In this document: piece by piece, positions 35,640-48,598 of the stretch
How the letters are laid out: every line of letters starts with the position of its first letter
Position numbering within the stretch: position 1 is the stretch's first letter
Source: Archegozetes longisetosus
Taxonomy: Eukaryota; Arthropoda; Arachnida; Sarcoptiformes; Trhypochthoniidae
NCBI GenBank assembly: GCA_018873245.2
Contig: JAEMBT020000009.1
Location: 9,619,288-9,683,287, forward strand
Direction of reading: 5' to 3'
Length of the DNA: 64,000 nt
Notes under the pieces: model-generated
Database searches by the model: none
What the model was told of the DNA's origin: nothing
What the model saw: only the letters and a program-made list of their open reading frames with translations
Made by a program: the position numbers and the translations under genes

Positions 35640-38600
35640 TATATTTATAGCTTATATTTAAAATGCATCACATTATTTGTTACAATATGTTATATTTACT
35701 ATATATTTATAAATATGTAAACTATAAATGTATTTATTATATTTACTAACATATATTAATATTATATTACATAGTATATAATTAACATTAGTTGATAACC
35801 GTTACTATAAAACTTATGCATTATATCTGTTATATTTGTTATCTATGCCCTTAAGTGAAAAGTTAAGACACAAGTAAATTAAATAATAATTGATGTTTTA
35901 TTCATTTAATTTGAATCATAATAACATATAAGCGTTAGTCAACAAGTAATACCTTAACCTGCATTCAATAGAAGTCTATAATTACTTTATTTCGACTTCA
36001 GATTGAGGTAATCTTATTTCACTGAATATGACTGCCTAGACTAAATATCTTCTTTCAATTAGACAATATATTAGATGATTTCATAATTCATAATCATCTA
36101 TTAGTTTACCGTTTTGACCGAAATGATCTCTATAATGTATTTTTGTGGATATATTAATTTAAATGTAATTTTACGTAATACTATTCATGATATGTGTTGA
36201 ATATTTATTAAATAAAGCAATTGAGTACTTACGTATCGCTACTAACTGTTTAAACGCTAATCTTTTAATAAAGATCTTAATCAGAGACATACAGCCGTTT
36301 GCACAACTAAATGAAACGGTTTTCTTTGGTTCATTTGCTAACGCTTCAATAAAATTTGAATTTAAAAATGTTTTGTAGATAAATTTGTAGCGCACATTAT
36401 AGCATAGTCAATTTTTGTCACATCCACTTGAATATTTAGAGGAACCTCGATTTTTATAGCTAAGAAACTACTAAAAATTTTTCAAATTTGTTTTCAGTAA
36501 TCAATTTATCAAAAATTCAGCATATACGTGTATCAGCAGTTGGCTTGAAAACGAGCTGTTTATTCATAGGGGGATTCTGAAATGTATTATTTATTATAAG
36601 TCTTTTGAATAAATGCAAACAAATAGAGTAAAAACATAAAATTTAATTCAAAATAACATATTAACGGATATTCTTTAATAAAAATCAATATCCGGTGTGA
36701 CCGCCTTCACTCTGCACAACTGCAGCATAACTTTACAAAAAGAAAGAACAATTTACTTTATATGAGTATTAGATGCTTTTAATATTTATTCAAATCATAA
36801 ATTATTAAAATATTAATTCTAATAGAAAATCCAATTTGATCATTAGTCCTTCTACTAACTAGGATGAGGAAGTCAGATCAAGATATTTTTGATTTGGCAT
36901 TAATCTATGTGACAATAAGATTGACCAAAACTCACAAATTCGTGCTTATGAGCTATCGTTTGTCCGCAATCAGTAATTTAAGATGCAATCCTTAGCATTG
37001 CTTTGTATGGCAGTAATGTATAATGTAATGTCTTTGCTTTATGCCATAGAAAGTTGACTTCACTGTTCAGTTTAATACTTGTCAATGCGCTCAATGCATA
37101 TGTGTAGCAATGGGCATTACTGTCATACAAAGCAATGCTAAAGATTGCATTTTATATTGCCGATTGCGGACAAACGATAGCTCATAAGCACGAATTTGTG
37201 AGTTTTGGTCAATCTTATTGTCACATAGATTAATGCCAAATCAAAAATATCTTGATCTGACTTCCTCAGATCGCACCCTTCCCTAGTAAGTAATTATAAC
37301 AAATACGGAAAAATTTTAAACGACTGATTAGTGGAACTTAGAGTTTTTTTATTTAAAGGGATAAACTGCAAATTTAGAATAGAAATGACTGTGCTATGTG
37401 CATTCAAAATTTAAACAGATCTACTTTCAAACCCCCCCCTGTGAATAAACAACTCGTTTTCAAGCCGAATCCTGATACACGTATATGCTGAATTTTGATG
37501 ATAAGTTGATTAGTGAAAACAAATTTGAAAAATTCCTAGTAGTTTCTTAGCTATAAAAATCGAAGCTCCTCTAAATATTCAATTGGATATGACAAAAATT
37601 GACTATGCTATAACGTGCGCTACTAATTTATCTACAAAACATATTTTTGAATTCAAATTTTATTGAAGCGTTAGCAAATGAATCAAAGAAAACCGTTTCA
37701 TTTAGTTGTGCAAACGGCTGTATATGCTTCCGGCCTAATCATTCGCTTGCATATAAAGTCATTTGCAATACTCCAGAAGCTAGTTTTCGGACATTACATA
37801 CCCCTAAATATTTAGCAGTCTTGATGAAAAATCATTTGAATATGAGTACTTTGCGTATAGAAAAGCACTCTATTCGATTCTACTAACCTCGAGGATCATA
37901 AGCATATAATTATTTTAAAAAGTTAGTTTCCACAATTCGAGATTTCGATCTCAATGTTCGAAGTTAATTATACCACTTTTAAGATTCTATATAAAACTAG
38001 GTTCTACATAAATGAAATTTTTGAAAATGTCTTTAAAAATTCACTTAAAACGTTTTAAAATATTCTAATAGCATTTTAAAAGACTAAAGTTGTATATTAA
38101 TGATTTGACCTAAGTGGATTTCAGATCCCTACCCATAAGTGTGATACATTATTACATGAAAAGCTACAGGTTTTAATGAAAAGTTTTCTTTGAATATTTC
38201 GAGGACATAATAGAGAACATTATACATCACATTATAGAGATCATTTCGGTCAAAACGGTAAACTAATAGATGATTATGAATTATGAAATCATCTAATATA
38301 TTGTCTAATTGAAAGAAGATATTTAGTCTAGGCAGTCATATTCAGTGAAATAAGATTACCTCAATCTGAAGTCGAAATAAAGTAATTATAGACTTCTATT
38401 GAATGCAGGTTAAGGTATTACTTGTTGACTAACGCTTATATGTTATTATGATTCAAATTAAATGAATAAAACATCAATTATTATTTAATTTACTTGTGTC
38501 TTAACTTTTCACTTAAGGGCATAGATAACAAATATAACAGATATAATGCATAATAAGTTTTATAGTAACGGTTATCAACTAATTTTAACTATATACTATA

Positions 38601-38745
38601 TATTGTATATAATATAATATAATGTATAATGTAATATAATGTTATATTATATACAATAATATAATGTATATTAGTAAATATAATAAATACATTTATAGTT
38701 TACATATTTATAAATATATAGTAAATAAAATAACAACTAAGATTT
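35640..38745. repeat. Large inverted duplication centred at ~37066
   Basis: Left blocks 35640-36140, 36289-36577 and 36866-37018 reappear inverted as 38205-38710, 37437-37727 and 37115-37267. Outward, the arms run into GR sequence on both sides (fragment at 33738 on plus, GR copy 2 on minus). This is a tail-to-tail duplication of a GR unit with unequal later insertions and losses. The short frames inside (36171-36395, 36187-36378, 37647-37886) are mirror copies of one non-coding segment. Confidence 0.88.
36866..37267. repeat. Near-perfect hairpin, 153-nt arms, 96-nt loop
   Basis: The arms 36866-37018 and 37115-37267 are equal in length and nearly identical when inverted. They hold the centre of the larger inverted duplication. 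It is either a separate fold-back element or a better-preserved core of the duplication. Confidence 0.88.
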
Positions 38746-38939
38746 GATCTCACACTTTGATGTAGAATGATTGGGCTTTCTGTTCCGCCCAAACCGGACA
38801 TCACCTGATATTCAATTTTAACACTTTTAATTATAATATAATTAATTATAACGAGTATAACTGCAATTATAGAGATAAATTTAGTATTAAAGTGAATATT
38901 ATATTAATAGAAGTCAACGATTTCCGATATATTCTGAGG

Positions 38940-40285
38940 TCAATACAAAGATATTTCTATGATTTTCATCATGAAAATCATAGTCAAGGCTGTGATCTAT
39001 AAGTGATAAAAACTGTCTTAAAACTAGTATTAAATTACAAATCAGTTCTTACCTCATATCCACGAAAGTGGTTTATAACAAACAGTTTCCAACAATAAAA
39101 TCCAATTTTGTTTTGACTCAATCTCTCAATGAATGACGACAACTGAAAATAATTTAAATCATTTATTCAATGAGTAATTGTTTGATTTATGTAAGTTTTA
39201 CAAACTTTGATGTGTATGGCATTAGTTAAGGATAACTTGTTAGGTATGAACACGATTCCCAATAATATATTGTACATTTTATTAGTTTGATAATAGACAG
39301 AATTGGCACAACTTATTACTATTATCAGAGGAATTATGAAAACAAGAGAACAATAAATGAAAATCAGTCTAAATATTAAACCAGTTTTCGAGAATATGCC
39401 TATGAATAAGATTAAGTCAATTATATAAGAGTATGTCAGCTAAACCCAGAATAAATATTTCGACCAAAAATTTTTATTGAACGAGTTTATTTCCGAGTAG
39501 TTTTTATCCAAAGACTTCATTATATTCATAGCTCTTTTGTTCGTTAATTTTAATTTCTTTTTAGCAAAAATCTTAATTTTCTCATTCAGTTCTTCAGCTT
39601 TAATAGACAGGTAATAACAAATGAGGTAAAAGTAGACGATATGGTATATAACCAGCATAGAGAGGTGATAAGCGGTTAAAACGAAGATTAAATTCAGAGG
39701 AAATACATAGAAAATGAATGGAATGAGAGAGCAGTTGGAAAATATCGGAAAATTGAAAATAATCACAGCAGTAGATATGAATACTGGTTTTGAAAAATTA
39801 TCACAAATATAGAATATTCTTTTCGCTGTCTTCATAAATTTGTAGATTTTTGCTTCGTTTGAAAGCCCAATACTTAGTGGTGAAGTGAGTCCTGATATCA
39901 TCTCGAATGGTCTCAAATAAGTGGGAATTTCGTTATTCTTGTAATTTCTATAATGAATCCATTGTGTAATCAGTGTTGAGGAAAATCCCACTATCGCTAA
40001 GATATTAAAGTGAATTCTCGCTTTCATAAAGTATGAGAAGTCGAGAATAATAACGAAATGTTTAGGATTGTCTTCCGGTAATAGTAAAGAAATGATACAT
40101 TTGATCAAAAATATCGAATTCGCTATAGTAAGCAATAATGAATTACGAAATCTGTACCTTTTATTTGATTCGTTTTGGAAAAGAGATAGACCGTTGAGAT
40201 ACAAATGAGATCCAGCAGAAGTGACCAATAATTCTGATGGCAATATTTGAGATGGATCGAAATCACTTTCTATATTGAACGCCAT
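38940..40285 (-). pseudogene. GR copy 2: full length, one nonsense codon
   Basis: The same three-exon structure as GR copy 1, on the minus strand: exon 1 40285-39206, exon 2 39142-39053, exon 3 38996-38940, with identical exon lengths (360, 30 and 18 codons plus stop). It starts MAFNIESDFDPSQILPSELL. The codon after SKYLFWV, TGG in copies 1 and 3, is TAG here, so translation would end after 281 residues. The downstream sequence remains open and well conserved (KMYNILLGIVF; FIERLSQNKIGFYCWKLF; ITALTMIFMMKIIEISLY), which suggests recent inactivation. The upstream flank lacks the fold-back element. Confidence 0.85.
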
Positions 40286-42590
40286 TCAGTTTTAACAAAC
40301 TTATCAAATTTGATGAATATATAAATATAGTTATTGAAGTGCTCTTATATGATATCCCAGAGATGTGAGAATATTATTGAGGTTTACTATTATATTATAG
40401 ATATTCATTCAACGATTTCATGATAAGAACTAATCAGACTTAGCTGAAAACTTATTGCACTAAAAACTCACCAAAGTCATTAATAGTCTTATTTACCAAA
40501 ATTTAATCTTGTATACAATATAAACGTCAATACGAGTGTATGTATATATCTTAAGTAAAAGCATCTTAAACTCAATTGGAGAAAAGAAATCGATAGCTTA
40601 TTAATGTTTGATGCTTTATTTTCAAAGCGCGATAACTAGAAAATTTCAACAATTTAAGTGTTAATACGACTTCACTATTTCGATCAAAAATTTGCATTAA
40701 ATTAATGTGTTTAAAATATATACTCACATATTTTTCATTTCTATTCAGCAAAATAGAATGAAAATTTAATTTAAACTAATTCTAATCAATATTTCAAAAA
40801 AATTACTTTATATGCTTGTTTTGAATATTATTTCTATTTTTTAAATATTCAATGTAAATTCTTCGATGTAAGAAATTACTGGAGATGTAACCGAATATTA
40901 CATTTATTTGCAGTAAATTTCACGTATTTGTAGGACTAAAATAACAAATTATTATTTAGCTAATTACGACAGTAAAAACGACAAAAAATCTTCAAATAAT
41001 AAACAATCATAATATATAAAAATTTGACCAAGTACTTTATGAATATTTATGAAATTTCAAAAATAAATATAAACTCTATCGATTACGTACAAAGAGGTTC
41101 GGAAACGGACTTAATAAATAAATTCTTAATGATAATATAAGTTATTTTTCAGATGGAGTTTCAATAAAGTCATCAAATTAGATAAGTATATAAATATAGT
41201 TATTGAAGTTCTTCGAAATGATATCAAAAGATATGGGAATATTATTGAGTTTTCCTATTATTTCATTGCTATTCATTCAATATTATTAAACTTCAATAGA
41301 AAGATATCGCAATAAAACATCAAAAATTCAATAATCGCCATATTTTCTATATTTCAATGTAAATTATATTTAAAGAAAAATTATTTTCCTGATTATTGAT
41401 TTTTAAAATAAATTCTTATTATTTTATGGTTTAATTTCAAGTTAAGGTATCATTCAGTATTAGTAAAGGTATCACTTTTTAATTAGGTCATTATATGAAA
41501 ATAGACTGAATACAACAATTATTAAATAGATCTTAGTAGTAAAAATATCATTTTAAATAATTTATTTATGCTAAAAAATAATTAAAAATCCGTTCTCAAA
41601 CATTTCTACAATTATTAAAATTATTATTTGAGAATCAAAAACATTCTAAGTCATTTTGCTTTTTCAAGTAACGAAATGGCTAATTTTCGACCTCCATGCT
41701 TCATATGCTTTTCTGTTTTTGAACATGTGATAGTTTTCAGCTTTGATAGACTCTTATCAAATTTGACCAAATATTTTGTGAATGTTAATTTATGAAATTT
41801 CAAAGATAAAATTTCTTTCGACTAATTTTAAAGAGGTTCATAAACGTATTCGATAGCTAAAATATCAACACGAATATCAGTTATTTTTCTTATAGATGCT
41901 GAAACAAAGGTTAATAAGATCAAACTTCTATTGATAATCAAGTTTATTCATCAAACCTTAATTGTGCCATTAAATTATGAATACATTTTTTTTTATGAAT
42001 TTCGGTCATTTGATGGTTGCAAAATCAGAAGTGAAATTCGATGAATATAACTTATCAAAGAAATTCAAATTCGGAAGTTATATTCTGTTACAAAAATACA
42101 AACAAATTTTTAATTAGAAAATAACTAGGTCTAGATAAAATATAAGAATTAAAATACATAATCATTTGAATCTAAAGTGTTTCTGTATTCATGCTATTGT
42201 CTTCAAATATTAAATATAACAGTTTACTAAAAGTTCATTAGGGATTTGAGCTATTAGTAGCGATACACGGTTGCATTTATTCATAAATAGTAAACATTTG
42301 TAATCATTGATTATTAATCAATATTACTAATAAATATTACATTTAAATTAAGAAATATAGGCCCAAAATTGCATAATATATTAGAAATGTCTTCGATCAA
42401 AACCGGTAAACTATGCTTTCTCACAGAAAGACTCATTTTAGTTTCAGCGGTTATATTCAGTGAAGTTCAGTGACCGATCGAAATCGAAGCAGTAATTAAA
42501 TACTATTATTGAATACAAGTTAAGGTATAATTTATTGAATAAAACTTGAGTGCTGTTATAATTCAATTTAATTGAAAAGGATACCAATTA
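40286..42590. other. Upstream region of GR copy 2, left arm of a second inverted duplication
   Basis: On the minus strand it matches the GR upstream regions. 41150-42100 is also repeated inverted at about 43780-44770. The fold-back site near 40560-40585 is unoccupied. No gene is seen. Confidence 0.65.
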
Positions 42591-43184
42591 CAGTCAAACC
42601 TCTATAATCTGACACGACATTTTGCTATCACCATTAGTCGATTTATGGAGGTTGTCGGTTTGTAGAAAAACCTCTTTAATTCGACATGTCGGAATAAAGA
42701 GGTATAATTTTAAGTGCGTTGATAATAAAATTTTATTATTATTATTATTTAGAAACTTAGAAATAACTAAAAGAACTGTCAATTAAAAATTCATTTAAAG
42801 TGACTTGTCAGGCTTTATATTTTTTCTTAACAACAGTGGCTTCTAACGTACTTTTTATACTCTCAACGTTTTGAATCAGCTCAGGATGCTTTTGTTGAGG
42901 AAATATGTATAATATATTAATCATCAGAAATTATTTATTTGAACTAAAGAAACACATCTCGAGTTTATTAAATAGGCACCTCAGTGTCGAATTGTAAAGG
43001 TTCTAATGAATAGGAGATAACTATTGAAGGAAAAAACTATTGTCGGATTACGGAGTATGGAGGTGTCAAATTGGAGAGGTTTTTATAATACAAACTTCTA
43101 CGTAAGATATTTTTGGAAATAAGATAAAGTCGAATTTGAGAGGTTGTCGTGTTATAGAGGTGTCGGTATAAGGAGGGTTGACTG
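42591..43184. mobile_element. 594-bp pogo-like MITE with TA duplication
   Basis: Left CAGTCAAACCTCTATAATC and right ...GGAGGGTTGACTG are imperfect inverted ends, flanked by TA on both sides (42589-42590, 43185-43186). Internal short copies of the end motif (CCTCTTTAATTCGACA, GGAGGTGTCAAATTGGAGAG) occur near 42670 and 43060. It lies near the centre of the second inverted duplication. Confidence 0.75.
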
Positions 43185-46100
43185 TATTACTTAAATGGCT
43201 TTCATCTTATCTATTCAATGCTGAATGAGAGTAAATAAAATAGATTATAGTTATTATATACATAGCAACATATCAAGCATGGAAGTCGAAATATACTCTT
43301 TACCTGACTTTTGAAGCCAAAAAGGTTTATGCAAATTTAAAGATAAGGTAAGACCGAAAACTAATATTTAATCATCTAATTCTTTGTGTGAATGTACTTC
43401 TACGTGAGAAAACTTTTTCAAAACTGAATCAGAGTTTGCTTTTCTTAGAGATTAAATGCTAGTCACACTATATATCAAACTTGAAAGTCGAAAAGTACTT
43501 CTTTAGTTACGTGAAAAAGCAAAAGGTTTCATAGTTACATTTTCTACTCTGTTATGCATTTGACTCAATGAAAAGCTAACCAGATGATTCATTTTATTAT
43601 ATCAGAGTTGGTAATATTTACCAATATTATAAGTTTTTATTAATGTCATTTTAAAGAACTACTTAACGTTCAATGAATTTATCTATAAGTAGAAATTCTC
43701 TTATCTAAATTGAATAGAAGACATTTGCAACATTTGTATGATTATTTATTTTAATTGCCATAATCTATATAAACTTAATTATTTATTAATTTAGAAATTG
43801 TTTGTATTTCTTGTAACAGAATATAGCTTCCGAATTTGAATTTCTTTGATAAATTATATTCATCGAATTTGACTTCTGATTTTAAAACCATCAAATGACA
43901 GAAAATTCATAAAAAATGTATAAATAATTTAATGGCACAATTAAGGTCTGAAAAATATATTTGATTATCAATAAAATTTAGATCTGATGAAACTTTATTT
44001 CAATCTCTCTCAGAATTGATATTTTAGCGGTCGAATACGTTTATGAACCTCTTTCAAATTAGTAGAAAGAGGTTTTATTTATTGTTGAAATTTCATAAAT
44101 TAACATTCATAAAATATTTAGTCGAATTGGATAAGAATTTATTAAAGCTGAAAAAATGTGCAAAAACAGAAAAGCATATAAAGCATGGAAGTCGAAAATT
44201 ACTCCTTTCATTACTTGAAAAAGCAAAATGGCTTAAAATGCTTTTGATTCTCAAATAATAATCTTAATAATTGTAGAAATGTTTGATAAAAGATTTTTAA
44301 TTATTTCTTTGCATAAATAAATTATTCAGAATCATATTTTTAACATTAAAATAATCATCAATTTAATAATTGTTATATTCAGCCTATTTTCATAAAATGA
44401 CCTAATTAAATAGTGATACCTTTACGAATACTGAATAATAGCTTAATATTAAATTTAATTACCAAATAGTGGGCATAGAATTGGTCTTAAAAAATCAATA
44501 GATAGGAAAATAGTTTTTCTTTAAATATAATTTGCACTGAAATATAGATAATATGGCGATTATTGAATTTTTGATGTTTTTATTGCGATATCTTTCTATC
44601 GAAGTTTAATAAACTCTTATGATACTATTGAATGAATAGCAATAAAATAATTAAAAAATCAATAATATTCTTATGTCTTTTAAAATCATTTCAAAGAACT
44701 TCAATAACTATATTTATATACTTATCTAATTTGATAACTTCATTGAAACTCCATCAGAAAAATAACTTATCATAAAGAACTTAGTCATTGAGTCTATTTT
44801 CGAACTTCTATGTACGTAATAGATAGAGATCATATTTTTTTTTGAAATTTCATAAATATTCGTAAAGTACTTCGTCAAATTTTTATATATTATGGTTCTT
44901 TATTATTTGAAGATTATATGTTGTTTTTATTATAATTATATTATGCCGTTCTGGTTTGAGCTCATAAACCTAAACGCATAACTGGGGATAAAATTAACTA
45001 TTTATCCAGAATTCTGAAACAAATACTCTATTAAAATCTTAGTAATATTAGACTTTGATTGCAATCTTTTATTTTCTTAAAAATTATAAGTATTTAAAAT
45101 AATATTTAATAACAAATAGATAAAGAAATATAACATAGGGTTTAGACGTGATTTCATTATTTGATTGATACATAAAAATTTTATAAACATATTTAAAGGT
45201 TTTCACATATTAAAAGTTTTTTACTTCTTTCTAACACTTTTCCACTTTCACTTAGAGGCATAATGAGGTCCTCTCTTCGAGGCCTCCGCCCAAAGACTCA
45301 GTCTCTTTACCAGTTTTTTAACATATCTTATATAAAATAAAGGTCTGAATTGTTATTCTTTTAAAATATTCGCCGCATTTCATAGCAAACGTTAATACAA
45401 TGATAACCTTGAAAGCATTAGTAAAGCATTACATAAAATATAAAGCATTTTAAAGATAACTGTTTGACAAACTATTTTTAAAGAATGAAAAACTAATTTA
45501 AAATCAGAGAATTTATATCTGCATAACAATTACCTAAATAATAATTTATTATTTTAGTCCTACAATTACATGAAATTTACTGCAAAATAAATGTAATATT
45601 CGATTACATCTCTTGTGATTACTTACATCGAAAAACTTACTTTAAATATTTGAAAAACTGAAATAATATTCACAATAAGCATATAAAGTAATTTTTGGAA
45701 ATATTGACTAGAATTAGTTTAAATTCAATTTTCATTCTATTTTGCTCAAAAGAAATGATAAATATATGAGCATATATTGCAAATTTTCGATCGAAATAAT
45801 TCGGTCGTATTGACACTTTAATTATTAGAATTTTCTAGTTTATGCGCGTTGAATATCAAACGTTGAACATTAATAAGCTATCGATTTCTCTTGTTCAATT
45901 GAGTACAAGATATTTTTAATTAAAATATGTACACTCGAATTGATATTTATGTCGTATATGAGTTTAAATTTTTAATTTTGGTAAATAAGGCGATTAATTG
46001 GCTTGTGGTGAGTTTTCATTGCGATAAATTTTCATTTATATTTGATTAGTTTTTATCACGAAGTCATTGAGTGAATATCGATGAAATAATAGAAAAACTC

Positions 46101-46199
46101 AATGATATTCTCACATCATTTTGATATCATTTCAGAGCACTTCGATAGCTATATTTAATATTCACCAAATTTGATACGTTTATTAAAACTGAAAACTGA
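43185..46199. other. Right arm of the inverted duplication, upstream of a GR fragment
   Basis: About 43780-44770 mirrors 41150-42100. 45540-46199 matches GR upstream sequence. The 71-codon frame at 44043-44258 has its mirror near 41650 and is not supported as a gene. A small less A+T-rich block at 45255-45310 is unexplained. Confidence 0.6.
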
Positions 46200-46284
46200 A
46201 TGGAGTTCAATATAGAAAGTGATTTCGATCCATCACAAATATTACCCTCAGAATTGTTGGTCACTTCTGCTGGATCTCATTTTA
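46200..46284 (+). pseudogene. GR fragment: first ~28 codons
   Basis: Starts MEFNIESDFDPSQILPSELL and keeps the frame to TSAGSH, then breaks off at about 46285. Beyond it lies about 55 nt of the flank shared with 61085, then the TTAA element. The fold-back site upstream (near 45925) is unoccupied. Confidence 0.85.
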
Positions 46285-46343
46285 GAATCACTTTAGAAGC
46301 AAACGATTATGTATTTTAATTGTTATATACTTTATAGACTTAA

Positions 46344-46738
46344 AGGGTGCTCGGGAAATAGTATTGATGTCGCTTAAACTACAAAAATATTTTAATCTCT
46401 TTAATAAGAAACACATAATTATAGCAAAATAGTATTACATATGTTGATTATTAATCACTAGATTTATGTGGAGCTAGGGCCTGTTGATACTCAATTAACC
46501 GCAAGTTTGTGCGCGCCTCCACCATTATCTTTTGTGTACTATCTATCAACTTTGTATGATATTCTTTGTCATATAACCCTAAAAATTTTATGTCTTCTGC
46601 CTCTACATTATTCTTGTAATTAGATTTGTATATAGCCCAAAATTTCTCATTGAATTCCAGATGCCATTGATCCTGTGCGTGACAATACGGCGTCGAACTG
46701 GATTTAAACTTCATCAACACTATTTTACCGAGCAACCT
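46344..46738. mobile_element. TTAA-flanked element, copy B (395 bp, internally deleted)
   Basis: Ends AGGGTGCTCGG... and ...CCGAGCAACCT are inverted and extend ~28 bp to ...TTGATG / CATCAA. TTAA flanks both sides (46340-46343, 46739-46742), as in piggyBac-type insertion. A 94-codon minus-strand frame (46735-46451; WHLEFNEKFWAIYKS, YHTKLIDSTQKIMVEA) has no family that I recognise. It is open only in this copy. Confidence 0.8.
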
Positions 46739-46742
46739 TTAA

Positions 46743-48598
46743 CTAGTCATTAACTTAAAAATATTGTTTATAGTTTTACTTTGTAACCTGATATAATCTT
46801 TGATTTAACAACCTTTAAATAACTGAAATCGATAAGCAGTATCTATAATGTAAAGGCATAATTACAGTTTGAAGAATAAATTTGATTATCAATAGAAGTT
46901 TGATCTGATTAACCTTTATTTCAACCACTATCAGAAAAATAACTCAATGAGATTTTAGTTATTAAATCCGTTTCACAATCTCTTTATAATTACAGAGTCG
47001 ACTTGTAATCGACAGAGGTTTTCTTTATCTTTTTAATTTTATAAGTATTCATCAAATACTTAATTCAAATTTTGTATATTATAATTGTTTATTATTTGAA
47101 GTTTAATCATAGAATTTTATTGCAATGATTAGCTCAATACTAATTCATTATTTTAGTCCTACAAATACGCAAAATTTACTACAAAATAACCTCAATATTC
47201 GGTCACATCTTTTGGAAATTTCTTACATCGAAAAGTTTACATTCAATATTTTAAAAGTTGAAATAATATTCACAATAAGCTCTTAAAATAGTCTTAGTTT
47301 AATCTTTTGGAAATATTGATTAGAATTAATTTAAATTCAATTTTCATTAAAAGTATTTTGCGCAATAGAATCATGTGAGCATTCATTTCGTTTCAAGCAC
47401 ATTATGAACTTAATGCAAATTATTGATCGAAATAATACAATAGTATTAACACTCAAATTGATAAAACGTTCTTAGTTATTGCGTTCCAGGAATGAAACAT
47501 TAAACGTCAATAAGTTACCAATTTCTTTTTTTCAAATGAGTATAAGATATTTTGGTGAGAGTTGAGTGTGATGTAACCTTACAATAAAAACCGAACCAAT
47601 TGACCTAGAATGTAAAGTAAGGTGTCATTGGAAACCTCTCGCAAACTTAAATAAAATGATATCACACTTGGGCCCTGGGACCAAAGGGGACAAAGCTGGG
47701 CCTAGGTCACTAGTGGTTGGAGCTAGGACCGCGTGTTGGGCGTAAATGTGACTGGAGGCTCCAGTGGAGTTCAAATATAAAATACGGTGGTCTTAGAGCT
47801 AGATCTTGGGACTCAACTTTAATACTTAAGCGAAGCAGTCCATGATATTTCATTTCACCTATTGGCGACTCATTTAACCCAAACACTACGAACCCGATTT
47901 AACCTAAGCTGAAGAAAGCGTCAGATTGCTTCACCCGGAACGCTTCTTGTTCCTCCTTCGCGACATGACACAATTTTCACTTAGGTTAAATCACGCACTT
48001 GGACACTTTATTTTACAGAAAAATTTGAATATGCAAGTTTGACTAAGATCCCAAGACCTAGCCCTAGAACCACCATATTTGATAATTGAACTCCACTCGA
48101 GCCTCCGGTCATATTGACACACAATACACGATCCTAGGTCCGGTCACTAGGGACTAGACCCAACTTTGTTCACTTTGGTCCCGAGGTCCAATTGCAACAT
48201 CATTCTATTTAGGTTTGCGAGAGACTTCCAACGATACATTACTTCAGATTCTAGGTCGATTGGTTCAGTTTTTATTGCAAGGTAACATCACGCTCAACTC
48301 TGACCGATATTTTTACTTCAGAAATATATACACTCGTATTGACGATTATACTATATATAAGTTTAAATTTTGAACTTTGGTAAATAAGATGATTAATGAG
48401 ATTTTGATGAATTTTTATTGCGATAAATTTTTACCCAAGTCTTATTAGTTCTTATCATGAAACCATTGAATGAATATCTATAAAATAATAGTAAAACTCA
48501 ATAACATTTTCAATTTTTTAGATATCATCTCGAAGCGCTTCGAAAGCTGTGTTTATATACTTTTCAAATTTGATAAGTTTATTAAAATTGAAAACTGA
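46743..48598. other. Upstream region of GR gene 3
   Basis: Near-identical to 20455-22334 and 61730-63593, including the fold-back element. No gene is seen. Confidence 0.7.
47554..48305. mobile_element. Fold-back element, copy 2 (752 bp)
   Basis: Same structure as copy 1: GGTGAGAGTTGAG ... CTCAACTCTGACC, flanked by the exact octamer GATATTTT on both sides (47546-47553 and 48306-48313). It holds the same central GCGTCAG hairpin, here partly degraded. Confidence 0.9.

Noticed and set aside
36171-37886. Overlapping frames of 60-80 codons in the inverted duplication
   Set aside because: They are mirror images of one segment, encode different proteins on the two strands and show no selection for a frame.
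38580-38700. TATA-rich run as a replication origin or promoter
   Set aside because: Simple A+T-rich microsatellite-like sequence within an inverted arm; nothing specific supports a regulatory role.
44043-44258. 71-codon Lys/Leu-rich frame
   Set aside because: The inverted copy near 41650 does not keep the frame, and the sequence is part of a GR upstream repeat.
46451-46735. 94-codon frame in TTAA element copy B as a host gene
   Set aside because: It lies wholly inside a mobile element and is not open in copy C, so it is reported only as part of the element.
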